Part shown: positions 46,361 through 57,480 of the stretch, one piece after another
Position numbering within the stretch: position 1 is the first letter of the stretch
Layout: each line of letters starts with the position of its first letter
Assembly: GCA_963704585.1 (NCBI GenBank)
Contig: OY969919.1
Location: forward strand, 2,542,001-2,606,000
Direction of reading: 5' to 3'
From: Bog-756 sp963704585
GTDB lineage: Bacteria > Actinomycetota > Acidimicrobiia > Acidimicrobiales > RAAP-2
DNA length: 64,000 nucleotides
Position numbers and translations under genes: made by a program
Notes under the pieces: model-generated
What the model saw: the letters and a program-made list of their open reading frames with translations, nothing else
Databases searched by the model: none
Told to the model about the DNA's origin: nothing

Positions 46361-49127
46361 GTGTCACTCAGCGGTAATCGCCCACCTGGTCCGGAGCTGA
46401 CGGGGCCTGCGCTGGACGCAGTTCGCCATCGCGGCGGGCACCTCCAAATCATCGCCGCCGCCGGCTCCGGGAAGACCGAGGTCGTATCGCAGCGAGTGGT
46501 AGATCTGCTCGCCGAGGGTCGGCCGACCGAGTCGATCGTCGCGTTCACCTTCACCGAGCGTGCCGCCGAGGAGCTGAAGAACCGGATCGCTCAGCGGGTC
46601 GAGGACCGGCTCGGAAGGACAGCCCTGGATCGCCTGGCCGGTCTGTTCGTCGGGACCATTCACGGCTTATTGCTTCCGGCTCCTGCAACAGCGGGTGCCT
46701 CGGTACGAGACCTACGACGTGCTCGATGACAACCAGCTGACCGCGTTCCTGTCACGAGAGGCGTCGCCGGCTCGAACTACGACAGCTGGATCCGAAGAAC
46801 CGTCTGTTCGCCTCGATCGAGGCATTCCTCCATGGCGTCGACGTGGTGGAGAATGAGCTGCTCGATCCGGCAGCATGCCCGACCCGTTCGGCCGGTGCTG
46901 AGCGCCTACTACGAGACCCTGGACCGGTATCGGCTTCTCACGTATGGCCAGCAGGTCGTGAGGGCGGTCCGGGAGCTGGAGCGACCCGAGCTGGCGGCCG
47001 AGATTCACGGCCGACTGCGACACCTGATCGTCGACGAGTACCAGGACGTCAACCCCGCCCAAGAGCGCCTGATCGAACTGCTGACCGGGGCCGCAGGTGG
47101 AGCTCTGCGTCGTGGGCGACGACCAGCAGGCGATCTACCAGTGGCGAGGCTCGGACGTCTCCAACATCGTGACCTTCCCCGACCGGTATCCGTCGGTGAC
47201 AACATTCGAGATCACCACCAACCGGCGGAGCCGCCCGCAGGTCATCGACGTCGCCAACCAGTTCGCGCGACGATCCCCGAGCGGATCGACAAGACCATGG
47301 CGCACCACCGCCCGCCTGCCGGCGGTCCGGAGCCCGAGGTGGTCGTTTGGAGCGCGCCGAGCGAGGTCGAGGAGGCGGGCTGGATCGCCAACCTGGTCCT
47401 GGATCTCAACGATGCCGGCGCTCGCTACCAGGACATCGCCGTGCTCGTGCGCAGTCGCGCGGCCTACCCCCGGCTGGTCGAGCAGTTCGCCACCTTCGAC
47501 ATCCCCGTCCAACCCGGCGGACGCTCGGGTCTGTTCGACCAACCGGAGGCGGTCGTGCTCGGTCACAACGATCACTTGGCTCACCGACACCGAATGGCGG
47601 GACCGCTACGGCCCGGGCCGGTTGATCTGCGGACGATGCACTGTTCGGTGAATACCAGCGAGTGTTCGAGCTGTCCGACGCCGCCGCAACCGTCTCGCCC
47701 GGTTCCTTCGCCAGTGGAAGACAGCGGTCCCCGAGGCAGACCGCACAGCCGATCTGGTGGGCGAGCTATACGAACTGCTCGACGAGTTGGCCGTCCGGAC
47801 GTGGGACCTCTCCGACACGCTCGTGGTGAACCGGCTCGGCACGCTGGCCCGGTTCACGTCGCTGCTCGCCGACTACGAGTCGGTTCGGCGCCGTGCCCGC
47901 CCTGACGCCGACGTTGCCGGCGAGCAGGTAGGTGGTGAGGACCGAGGCACCTGGTATTACCGGAACCTCGGACTCCACATCATCAACTACGCCCAGGGCG
48001 CCTACGAGGGCTTCGACGGCGAGGCCGACTTCGTGCTCGACGCCGTGGACCTCACGACCGTCCATCGCGCCAAGGGCCTCGAGTGGCCGGCCGTGTTCGT
48101 GCCATCGCTGACTGCGAACCGGTTCCCGACCACACGACCGGCGAGGTCCAGCACTGGCTCGTACCTCGAGATCGGTTCGATGCTGCCCGCTACGAGGGCT
48201 GCGACGCCGACGAGCGGCGGCTGTTCTACGTAGCATGACACGGGCGCGCGATTGGTTGTCGGTCTCGCGACACGGACGGGTCACCACGCAAGGCGAGTCG
48301 GCGCCGAGCCCCTATTGCTCGGGAGCTGGCAGACCTCGAGGTGCGAGCCCGAGGACATCGCCCTGCCGAGCGATCGAGCTGCGACCAGCGACGGCCGACG
48401 ATCCGATCTCGATTACCTACAGCGAACTGGCTGCGTTCATCGACTGCGGGACTGGCATTCCGGCTTCGCGATCTCATCGGATTCCAACCCCGGCTCGCGC
48501 CCGAGCTCGGTTACGGGAAGGCTGTTCATCACGTGATGCGTGCCGTGGCAGAGGCGACCAAGGCCTCGGGCGTGTGCCGACGCCCCCGAGATCGACGAGA
48601 TCCTCGACGCCAGCTTCTTCCTGCCGACGGCAAACAAGCCGGCCCACCGTCAGCTCAAGGACGCCGCCCGTCGGCTTGATCACCGACCTACACCGCGAAG
48701 CACGAGGCCGATCTGCATCGGGTGTGGGAGACCGAGCGGCCCTTCGAACTCCATCTCGACGGGCGTCACGGTCACCGGCCGGGCCGACGTGATCCTCGAC
48801 CAGGAGGGCGGGGTGCCGACCGCGCTCGCCATCGTGGACTACAAGACCTCCACGTCGGGCGAGTCGCTCGAGCACGCGCTGCAGCTCCAGGTCTACGCCG
48901 ATGCCGGCCGGCGAGAGGGCCTCGACGTACGGGGCGCCTACGTCCACGATCTGAAGGCAGCCTCCCGGGAGTCGATTGCCGGTCGACCCGAGAAGCGATC
49001 GAGCCAGGCCGAAGCGGCCGTGTCCGAGGCAGCCGTGCGGATCCGAGCACGGGACTACCGGCCCAACCCGGGACTGCGGTGCCGGCGCTGTGAAGTGCGG
49101 ACGATCTGCCGCGTCGCCGCAGCGTGA
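46361..49127 (+). pseudogene. UvrD/PcrA-like helicase fused to a PD-(D/E)XK (Cas4/RecB-type) nuclease, multiply frameshifted
   Basis: A start at GTG 46361 after GGGGA gives the helicase N-terminus with Walker A (IIAAAGSGKTEVVSQR). The protein can be followed only by changing frame about ten times. Segments in order are AYCFRLLQQRVPRYETYDVL (46.66 kb), HLIVDEYQDVNPAQERLIEL (47.0), LCVVGDDQQAIYQWRGSD (47.1), EVEEAGWIANLVLDLNDAG (47.4), DLTTVHRAKGLEWPAVF (48.05), and DERRLFYVAMTRARDWLS (48.2). The nuclease follows with GRADVILDQEGG and LAIVDYKTSTSGE (48.8) and ends in a Cys-rich LRCRRCEVRTICR. Helicase motifs II, III, V-like and VI survive. It would have been a DNA repair or defence helicase-nuclease. 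It is either a decayed gene or a badly sequenced region. Confidence 0.82.
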
Positions 49128-49137
49128 GTCGTCTCGC

Positions 49138-51837
49138 TCAGACGTCGAAGACCTTCATGACCTCGTCGCCATAGTCGTTGATGACCTTCACCGCGATCTT
49201 GCCGGTCTCGGGCCGGGGAAACGGCGAGACTCGGTGCCGATACAGGCTTGCCCAGGCATCCTCGTCGATGTCCGCCTTGAGCGCACGCTTCAGCCGCCCG
49301 TACGGGTCCTGGCCACCGGTGAAGTAGCAGTGACGGACGAAGAACGACTCCTCGTTGTAGTCGGTGTCGATCATCCAGAGTGCGATCTGATCGGTGTCGT
49401 TACTGCGGATCTCGCCGGTGTTGGGGTCGTACACGTCGACGCCGCGGAGCAGAACCCGCAGCTCGTCGCCTTCGTCCTTGATCTCGATGTCGGGCTCGCC
49501 GAAGACCGTGAAGAGGTTGCCGGCGCCGGTCTTTTTCAGCTCCTCGCCCATCACCAGGTCGGCGTTCATGCGCACCAACAAAACCGGCACCCGTCCCAGG
49601 CGCCGTTCGGCGGCAACGTTGGCGAAGCCTTCGTCGGAGGTGACGTACGTCGTCGCCTGTGCCGAGAACCGCTAGGGTCGAAGGCAAAGGCGAGCACGCA
49701 CAGCAGGTCGATGTCGCCAGACCGGTTAGCCTCACGGGCGGCATCCTTGATGAACGACGGACCGACCGTGCCGTACTGCGGGCCGATCGTGATCCCGACG
49801 CGCCTCGGCGTGCCATCGGCAGCCTCCTCGCGCTCCCGATGGCCTGGATATATGCCGCGGCATACGGCTCGACCGTGTCGAAGGTCAGCCGCTCGCCCTT
49901 GCGTCCGTTTTGAATCCCAGCCGTTCGAAGGTTGGCGAGGATCGTCTGCTCGAACGACGCGTCCCCGTGCGATGCATCTTCGACTGCATCGGTATTGATG
50001 GCTCCGGTCCCGTCCACAGCGCTGCCAGCGAAGGCCAGCGAACGGTGCGGCGACAGGCTCTCGACCGTAAACGGCCCGGACACCCGCACCTTCCTCGTGT
50101 CCTCGTACGGCTTGTCGTAGAGCAGCTCGAAGTCGGCATGGCGACGGATGGCAGTGTCGATCTCTTCCCGGGTCATCCCTCCTCGATGTCGGGGTTGTTA
50201 GCGATCGATTTCAGAGTGATGTGCTGCGACTCGCTCGTAGACAAAGCCATGGCGAATGTCGTTCGTCACTTCGGCCGGCGGCAAGCGGCGCCGCCGACAG
50301 CTGGCTCTCCTTCGTGCGACCCTCGACGGAGTCGGCCAGCAGGTAGTAGGGGAATCGGGCACCCATCAGACGCTGACGAGCGAGCGCAAGCGCGACCCGT
50401 GAAGTGTCGACCGTGATCCATCGACGCCCCCATTGTTCGGCAACGTAGGCAGTCGTGCCGGATCCGCAGGTGGGGTCGAGCACGAGGTCGCCGGGATCAG
50501 TGGTCATCAGCAGACATCGCTCGACAACCTTCGCGTTAGTTTGGACGACAAACCACTTCTTCGTCGGCGAATCCCGAGATACCAGTGTCGTTCCAGACGT
50601 TGACATAGCGGGATAGACCGGAAAGTCATCGAGATAGCGCTTGTAACGCAGGGTGTTGCCCAGCGGCCATGAGACGACTCCGCCGCAGCAAGGCGCTCCA
50701 TACCGTCTGGAGTCGTCTTCCACCGGATGTCTGCGGCCGGTCGGAACACTCGTCCGTCACAGTCGAACGTCATACGCCGTAGTTGTCGACAAGCCCGTCG
50801 AGGTCAAGTTGTCGATGCGCGAAACCGCCAGCCGGTGCCTTCTGAGTCATCGACGTCGTCGCCGGAGCTATCGGTCGCCGACTCGCTCCGTCGGGATACT
50901 CGACGTAGTGAAACTGAGTCGCTCCCTCGATCCTCCGCTGCTTCGGTGCGAAGAGCTGCCGGAACTTAACCGCATCACGGTCCTTGCGCATACCAGCAGA
51001 TGTAGTCCTTCGCAGACGCCAGAAAGCTCGGCGCCGCAAGCCAGCTGTCGTCTTGAAACACGATCAGGCTGCGAAGTTCTCGGGCCAAACACTTCATCCA
51101 ACAAGGACCGCACGAGATGGACGTTCTCATCGCCGATCTGGACGAAGACTGATCCGCTCTCGGTGAGCAGGTCCTTGGCCACCGTCAGGCGATCGCGGAG
51201 GTACGTCAGATAAGAGTGGATCCCGAGTTCCCAGGTGTCGCGGAAGGCCTTGATTTGCTCGACTTCCCTGATGGCGTCCTCGAACTTGCCGTCCTTGACG
51301 TCGCGCTTTCGGGCTGAAGCCTGCCAGTTGCTGCCGAACTTGATGCCGTAGGCGGGTCCACGTAGATCATCTGGACCTTGCCACGTAGCGCCTCTCGCTC
51401 GGCCAGGCTGGCCATGACGTTCAGCGAGTCGCCGAGGATCATGCGGTTCGACCAGTTGGCCTCGTGGCGGTAGAAGTCGACGAGATCGAGTTCGGGAAAG
51501 CCATCGAAGGAGTCGAAGAGGGTGAGCTCGGGTTCGTCCTCGGGCGTGCTGCCGTGCGGCGCAGGTTCTCGATGAGGACCCGTGGGTCGATCTTCTCCTG
51601 GATGTAGATCGCTGGAGCGTCTGCGACGAGGTCTTCGCCGTCTAGAGCGTCCTTGCCCTTCCACACCAGCTGCGGGTCTAGCGACGGGTCGCGCGGGTAA
51701 CGGACGGGCATCGGTTGTTCAAGCTCGGGTGCCACGAAGTCTTGGGCGTCGGCAGTGGGGAGGTTGGCTCGCTTGTCCGCGTGAGTGATGGCGTTTACCG
51801 GCGTCGGCGTCGCGGTCTTCGGCTTCCGTGGTGGCAT
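49138..51837 (-). pseudogene. Type III-like Mod DNA methyltransferase, multiply frameshifted
   Basis: ATG 51837 (MPPRKPKTATPTPVNAITHA) begins a roughly 900-residue methyltransferase read in many pieces. In order they are VDFYRHEANWSNRMILGDSL and KVQMIYVDPP (motif IV DPPY region, frame lost just after it, 51.35 kb), LLTESGSVFVQIGDENVHLV (51.1), KFRQLFAPKQRRIEGATQFH (50.9), VVERCLLMTTDPGDLVLDP then TCGSGTTAYVAEQWG (motif I, 50.45), and a C-terminal part ending GKIAVKVINDYGDEVMKVFDV. The motif order IV before I is that of the beta class used by type III Mod proteins. It lies 17 bp after the res-like gene. Amino-acid sequence between the shifts is well kept, which favours recent decay or sequence errors. 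Confidence 0.82.
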
Positions 51838-51854
51838 GCGATTCCTTAGCGTGA

Positions 51855-54800
51855 TCAGGCCGGTAGCCCGATGATCGGGCGGTCGGCGTACAGGTTGTCG
51901 ATGGCATCGTTGAGCAGGGCTGGAGCTTCGGCCGGGTTGTGGACCTCCACGTAGCCCCATCTCCCGAACTCGCCCCAGTTGTTCACGGCCGCGCACCACT
52001 GGTTCCGGGCGGTGTCGGCCTTGGCTGCTGTGGGCCGGGGGACTTGCGGCTGCCCGACACCTCGACGATGAGCGTGCGCTCCACGTCGTCGGCTCGGTGA
52101 CGAGGCGGACCAGGAAGTCGGGCACGTACTCGTGGGTACGGCCCTCGTGAACGTAGGGGATGGTGAAGCCGAGTCGCTCGTTCTTCACGTACGCCTTCAC
52201 CTGGTCGTGGTGTTCGAGCAGCCTGGGCGAGGCCTTCTTCCCATGAGTTGCCGCGCAGGCCGTCGAGCACGACATGGTTGAGATGCGACTTGGTGGGGGG
52301 CGGGTCCATGACGACCTTGCGGGTCACGAAGCGCACGTCATCGGTGGACCCGATCGAGTCGAAGCGGCGAATGATCGGCATGAGCACAGCGGTGCGGCTA
52401 TCGGGATGTCGGACGATCGACGCCGAATACCTTCTCGGCCGCCTCGGGCGCCAGCCTGGGTGAGCAGCAGGTGGCCCTTTGTCACCCCGGGGTCGGTGGT
52501 GACGCACTCGTCGAGCCAGCGCCGACAGATCTCGACCAGCTGAGGGAACAACCACGGGCGCTCGACGCCGGCGTGGGCGGCGAAGAACTCCTCCCGTTGT
52601 ACGAGGGTCTTGGCGATCGCGAACGCGATGCGCTGCGGTGCGGGCGTTGCGGATGTCGTCGAGATCTACCTGCTTCGCCGCGCCGACGACGCCCCGGCTC
52701 TCTACCCAGAGGGCGACTGTTGCTTGGTCGAGGTGGAGCTTCGAGTCCTCGTCGAAGTCGGCGTGTAGCGGCTCGTCGGGCAGCTCCACACGGTAGCCGT
52801 CGAGCTTTGGGAAGCGGATGGCGAGCTGCCAGCGGTCGGGCTCGGCCCGCACCTCGACTGCCGGCGGGGGTCTTTGGGCTTGGGGATCTGCCGGTCGCCG
52901 GGGATGAATGCGAAGGGCACGCCGTAGACCTCTGCGTATTCGGGTTCGAAGCGTCCAGTGTCGGCGTTGACCGCGTAGCTTCGGCGGCGCAGGCCTCGGC
53001 CGACGACTTGTTCACAGAGCAGTTGGCTGCGGAAGGGGCGGACACCGAGGATGTGGGTGACGGTGTTGGCGTCCCAGCCTTCGGTGAGCATGGCGACCGA
53101 GACGACGCAGCGGATGTGCTCGCCGAGCTTGCCCTTCTTGCCGATCGTGTTCATGGCTTCGCGAAGGAGGTCGGCGTCGGTGATTTTGTCGACGTCGGCT
53201 CCTGGGTTGCGCAGGCGGTAGGCGTGTTTGAAGGCTTCGATCTCTCGCGCTGCGTCCTTGCGAAACTCGGCTCCCAGGGGCTCGCCCGATTCGAGTTGGG
53301 CAGAGTCGACCAAGATCGTGCGCTGCCTGGTGGTCCAGACGCCGTCCTCCACGTTGCTGAGCAGGGGCAGATTGCCGGCAGCGAGACGTTTCGTCCCATC
53401 CGGTAGCTCGACTTCACGCCCTGCGATCCAGTCAAACATGAGCTTCGAGACGACCGTGTTCGGGCACACCAAGATGAGGACCGGGGGTGGCTCGCCCAGT
53501 TGCGGCGAGGCTGGCCTGGTAACGGGCGTGGTTGTCGTGGTAGCTGCGGTAGAGGCTGCGCAACGCCCCTTCGAGGGTCTCGGGCATCACCCAGCCCTGT
53601 GCCCCGAGGTCGGAGTCCCTGGCTGTTCGGCGCTTGGGCAACGGGGGCTGGATGTTGTCCCACAGTTGCAGGTAGACGAGTTCCTTCCCGGCGGCGTCAT
53701 CGTCCACCGGGATGCGGGGGATCTTCACGATGCCCGACTCGATGGCGTCCATCAGCGAGAAGTCACTGACCACCCACGGGAAGATGAAGCCTTCGTTGTA
53801 TCCCGAGCCCTTCAGGTAGTACGGCGTCGCCGATAGGTCATAGACGACCTTGATGCCCGCCTTGCGCCGCAGGTCGTGTAGGCCGCGGAACCAGACCCGA
53901 GCGTCGCGGTTGCGATCCCGGTCCTCGGCGTCGGCCTCGTCGTCGGGGTGGTTCAGCAGCTTGTCCTGGTAGCAGTGATGGGCCTCGTCGTTGAGCACGA
54001 CAATCTCGCCCTTGCCCGTACCGAAAGCCCGCAGAAGCCGGGCTGCGATCACGTCGGGAGTTTCCTGGAAGGCATCAGCCACCTCGGGCTTGCCGCCGCG
54101 CAGCAGCTTGCGCGTATTGCTTGAGACTCCCTGGATCTCCTTGGCGTCCCGGGGCAGGAAGGTGTGGTAGTTGACGATCTCGACCTGCGCCTGGAGTAGC
54201 GCGTCCCACAGGTCCGGGGGGATGAGGTCGCGCTCCCGGTAGTAGCTCTCCGCTCGCTCCGGGTGGAGGACACCGAGGCGGTCGCGGATCGTAATGCCCG
54301 GGGTTACGACGAGGAACCGCTTGGCGAAGCGGGCATCGTTCGGGGTCATCACCTTGTTGATCGTTTGCCAAGCGATGATCATGGCCATGACGACGGTCTT
54401 GCCGGTTCCGGTCGCCATCTTGAGGCCGACCCGGGGGAGCCCGTCGTTGTGCAGTTGGTTCTCGGGTTCGAGGCGCCTCCGGTAGTCGGCCGTTCCGTGC
54501 CGGCCGGCGACCTCCGTGAGGAAGATTGCGGTCTCAGCTGCTTCCCGCTGGCAGAACAGCACTGGGTCATCTCGGGTCGGCGGTCCGCCGGCCCAGTGGG
54601 CCAGCAGCTTGCGGGTGTAGGGCGTCACCCCGTTCCAGTTATTGGCACGCCACCGCTCGACCTCACGGCGGATGTCGTTGATCAGCGTGTTCTGCTCCCG
54701 CCGCTCACCCGTGAGATCGAAGTCAAACGCTGGCTGTTCCGCCCGTCGGCCCTTCCTGGTGGCCGGAACCGGGATGAACGACTCGCTCGGTCGGCGGCCC

Positions 54801-54862
54801 GGGAGAATTGCACCGGTGGGTCCGTTCGGTCCGATTTCGAAGTACGACTCAGGCGGCGTCAT
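51855..54862 (-). pseudogene. Type III-like Res DEAH helicase/endonuclease, frameshifted in its second half
   Basis: From ATG 54862 the first 450 residues are in one clean frame. They show Walker A in LKMATGTGKTVVMAMIIAWQ, the DEAH box in VVLNDEAHHCYQD and motif III DLSATPYYLKG. After about 53500 homology switches frames: VLILVCPNTVVSKLMFDWIA, then SVAMLTEGWDANTVTHILGV and QVVGRGLRRRSYAV (motif VI). After 52870 it is broken every 150-250 bp. The C-terminal nuclease is still recognisable (THEYVPDFLVRL, TLIVEVSG), ending in LYADRPIIGLPA. The order res then mod is the reverse of classical type III loci. The pair would restrict DNA lacking the Mod methylation. Confidence 0.82.
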
Positions 54863-55178
54863 ACGGCGAGTTGATGATGGGGTTGCTGATGTCCGTGGGC
54901 GCCATGTCGTGCCTTTGCTCCTTTCCTCCCGGAGACGGTACTTCCGTTGACGTGCGCAGAGGTCCGATGAGCGGCAAACCGCCAGGTCAGCGGCGTCCCG
55001 GGTGCCATTTGGCGCACAGGTCGCGGGCGCCCGAGTAGATGGCGCCCGTCAGGTTGTGCGGGGATGGGCGGGTGCGTCTTGCACCGCGATCAGCACCGCA
55101 AGGCGTCGGCGACGCGGTACCGACGCATCTTGACCGCCGCGGAATCGTTCTCTTGAGCGAACTCCTCGTCAACTACGG
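54863..55178. other. Region upstream of res, no intact gene
   Basis: About 316 bp between the res-like start and the HxlR fragment. GAGGAAAGGAG (revcomp of 54919-54929) lies upstream of res but is too far from its ATG to be its ribosome-binding site. Near 55110-55140 the plus strand reads RYRRILTAA in one frame, possibly a trace of the missing middle part of the HxlR regulator. Nothing else is recognised. Confidence 0.4.
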
Positions 55179-55421
55179 GTGACAGGAGTGCCGCGCGCTG
55201 TGAACACCGCGATGCGACAGTGGGGCGACCGCTACGCGGCGCCCGACGGTCCACCGCTGCAGGTGACCCACAAGTCCTGCGGACACGTCTCCGACGCGGT
55301 CATGGTGTGCTCGGCGTGTGGCGAGCGCCTCGAAGCCAGAGACGTGCGCGCGGCACCCGGCCCAGGAGCGGTCGAGTCGCTCGTCGGGCTCCTCGCGCCG
55401 GAGATCTCGGACCACACGTAG
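55179..55421 (+). pseudogene. C-terminal remnant of an HxlR-type winged-helix regulator
   Basis: The 80-residue frame contains TAMRQWGDRYAAPDGPPLQV and HKSCGHVSDAVMVCSACGER, ending LEARDVRAAPGPGAVES. These are the last third of an HxlR/MarR-like winged-helix protein (family pattern ...lr.WGdrya...H..Cg......v.CsaCGe.l..rdv...pGPg). The DNA-binding part is missing from this frame and not found intact upstream, so the gene is truncated at its 5' side, at the right edge of the accessory segment. It may have been cut when the segment was acquired or rearranged. Confidence 0.7.
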
Positions 55422-55679
55422 GACTCCCGCTCCCTTTGCTCACCGCGTGCGGGAAAGACTCGCGTCGAACGCACTTCCGCGATGTTCGACTCCATCGAGG
55501 GCTTCTGCAGCCCCCGGCGCCGCCTTTCGCCGCTCGGCGTGCTGTCTCCGATCGAGTCCGAGGCTCGACGCACACCGATGAAAGCGGCGTGAGTCCTTTC
55601 AGGCGCACCACGGAACGCAGTGCGCACCACGGTTTCGGCTCGGACCGGGAGGTCCGGCATTGCCGATAGCGTCTCAACC

Positions 55680-57320
55680 ATGAGTCAGCCGAACATCCTG
55701 TTCATCATGACTGACGAGGAGCGCTACGCGCCCCCGTACGAGCCAGACAGCGTGCACGCCTTTCGCAAGTCTCAGCTCACCGCCCGGGAGTCGATCCGGT
55801 CTCGGGGCCTTGAGTTCCACCGGCACTACGCAGGCTCGACGGCGTGCGTACCCAGCCGAGCGACGCTGTTCACCGGCCAGTACCCGTCGCTGCACGGCGT
55901 GACGTCCACGGACGGCGTAGCCAAGCAGAACACCGACCCCGGCATGCAGTGGCTCGATCCGAACACGGTGCCGACCTTGGGGGACTGGTTCAGGGCCGGC
56001 GGCTACCGGACCCATTACCGGGGCAAGTGGCACGTCTCCTTCGCCGACCTCACCGCGCCAGGCTCGCACGACGGGCTGAAGGCCTCCGACGACGACGGCA
56101 ACCCGCTGCCGGAGGCGATCGAGGCGTACCGCAAAGCCGACAGGCTCGACCCGTTCGGGTTCTCGGGGTGGATCGGGCGTGAGCCCCACGGCGCGGACAA
56201 GTCCGATTGCGGGACCGTGCGCGACGGCGTCTTCGCCGAGCAGGTCGTCGAGTTGTTCGGCGATCTGGCGGCCTCGCGGGCCGAGGGTCCGTGGCTGACG
56301 GTGGCCTCCTTCGTCAATCCCCACGACATCGCCTTCTCGGGGTTCGGGTGGGAACAGATGTTGCACTTCGGGCCGCCTGACGACACCGTGCCGGACGTGC
56401 CCGAGGCGCCGTCCCAGTCGGACCCGTTCAGCGGCCGCCCCGCGTGCCAGGAGGCCTTCAAGGCGATCTGGCCCAAGATGATCTTCGAGACCGCCACCGA
56501 TCTCGGCTATCGGCGGCTCTACTACTACCTCCTGAAGTTGGTGGACGAGGCCATCGGGCGCATTCTCGAAGCGCTCGAGCAGTCGGGCATGGCCGACGAC
56601 ACCATCGTCGTGTTCACCTCCGACCATGGTGACCTGCTCGGCGCCCACGGCGGCTTGATCCAGAAGTGGTGTAATGCGTTCGACGAGGCCACCCGTGTGC
56701 CGCTGCTCATCGCCGGTCCGGGCATCGAGCCCGGCCGTGGAGGCATCGACGTGCCGACCAGCCACGTCGATCTGATCCCGACCCTGCTCGGACTGGCCGG
56801 CATCGACGTGGAGCAGGCAACCGCTGGCGTCGGACTCCATCACGACGAGGTCCAGGCCCTGCCCGGTCGGGACCTGAGCCCGGTGGTCCGGGGGCAGATC
56901 GACCCGACTTCGTATGCCTCGCCGATCTACTTCATGACCGAGGACGACGTCACCCGGGGCATGACCGAGGTCAACATCCTGACCGGGGCCGCGTTCGACC
57001 CGGTCGCACCGCCCGTCAATATCGAATCGGTGCTCTCGACGCTCCCGACCGGCGACGGAGGCGCACCCGAGCTGTGGAAGCTGAACCACTACTACCAGCG
57101 ACTCGATGACTGGTACGCGGCGCAGGGGGTCGCTCCGAACCCGTTCCTGGGTCCGGCCGCCGAGCCCGACTGGGAGCTGCACAACCTGACCGCGGATCCC
57201 GAGGAGCGCCACAACCGATCCGTCGACGACCCTGCGGCCGCATCGAGGATGAAGTCCGTCCTCGAATCGGAGCGTGACGCCAAGCGCCGGATCCCGAAGC
57301 TGCGGAACGCCACCACGTAG
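55680..57320 (+). CDS. Sulfatase-family hydrolase (formylglycine-dependent)
   Basis: A 546-residue sulfatase from ATG 55680 (MSQPNILFIMTDEERYAPPY, with the first metal Asp). The modification motif CVPSRATLFTG puts the Cys to be converted to formylglycine at residue 56. Further metal and active-site regions are YRGKWHVSF, VNPHDIAFSG and VFTSDHGDLLGAHGG. The C-terminal ELHNLTADPEERHNRS is typical. No signal peptide is seen, so the enzyme is probably cytoplasmic. Family members cleave sulfate or phosphonate monoesters. Sulfated sterols or lipids would fit the catabolic context but this is a guess. A formylglycine-generating enzyme gene is not in the window. Confidence 0.92.
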   Translation: MSQPNILFIMTDEERYAPPYEPDSVHAFRKSQLTARESIRSRGLEFHRHYAGSTACVPSRATLFTGQYPSLHGVTSTDGVAKQNTDPGMQWLDPNTVPTLGDWFRAGGYRTHYRGKWHVSFADLTAPGSHDGLKASDDDGNPLPEAIEAYRKADRLDPFGFSGWIGREPHGADKSDCGTVRDGVFAEQVVELFGDLAASRAEGPWLTVASFVNPHDIAFSGFGWEQMLHFGPPDDTVPDVPEAPSQSDPFSGRPACQEAFKAIWPKMIFETATDLGYRRLYYYLLKLVDEAIGRILEALEQSGMADDTIVVFTSDHGDLLGAHGGLIQKWCNAFDEATRVPLLIAGPGIEPGRGGIDVPTSHVDLIPTLLGLAGIDVEQATAGVGLHHDEVQALPGRDLSPVVRGQIDPTSYASPIYFMTEDDVTRGMTEVNILTGAAFDPVAPPVNIESVLSTLPTGDGGAPELWKLNHYYQRLDDWYAAQGVAPNPFLGPAAEPDWELHNLTADPEERHNRSVDDPAAASRMKSVLESERDAKRRIPKLRNATT

Positions 57321-57480
57321 GTCACTGTTCGTCGACCCGCCGTAGGTGCGCCATGGCCCACTACCGCGGTGGCTCACCTCGACCGACATGGCTCGACATC
57401 TCGCTGCGAGCACCTGGCCGGGTCGCCGAGGGCAAGCAACCGGCCGGCCCGATCTCCCCCGGGCCCGGCCGACGAGCCGG

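Noticed and set aside
44504..55421. Integrative element with attL/attR derived from the tRNA-Ala 3' end
   Set aside because: I could not find a second copy of the tRNA end or an integrase. The claim needs comparison with an empty site.
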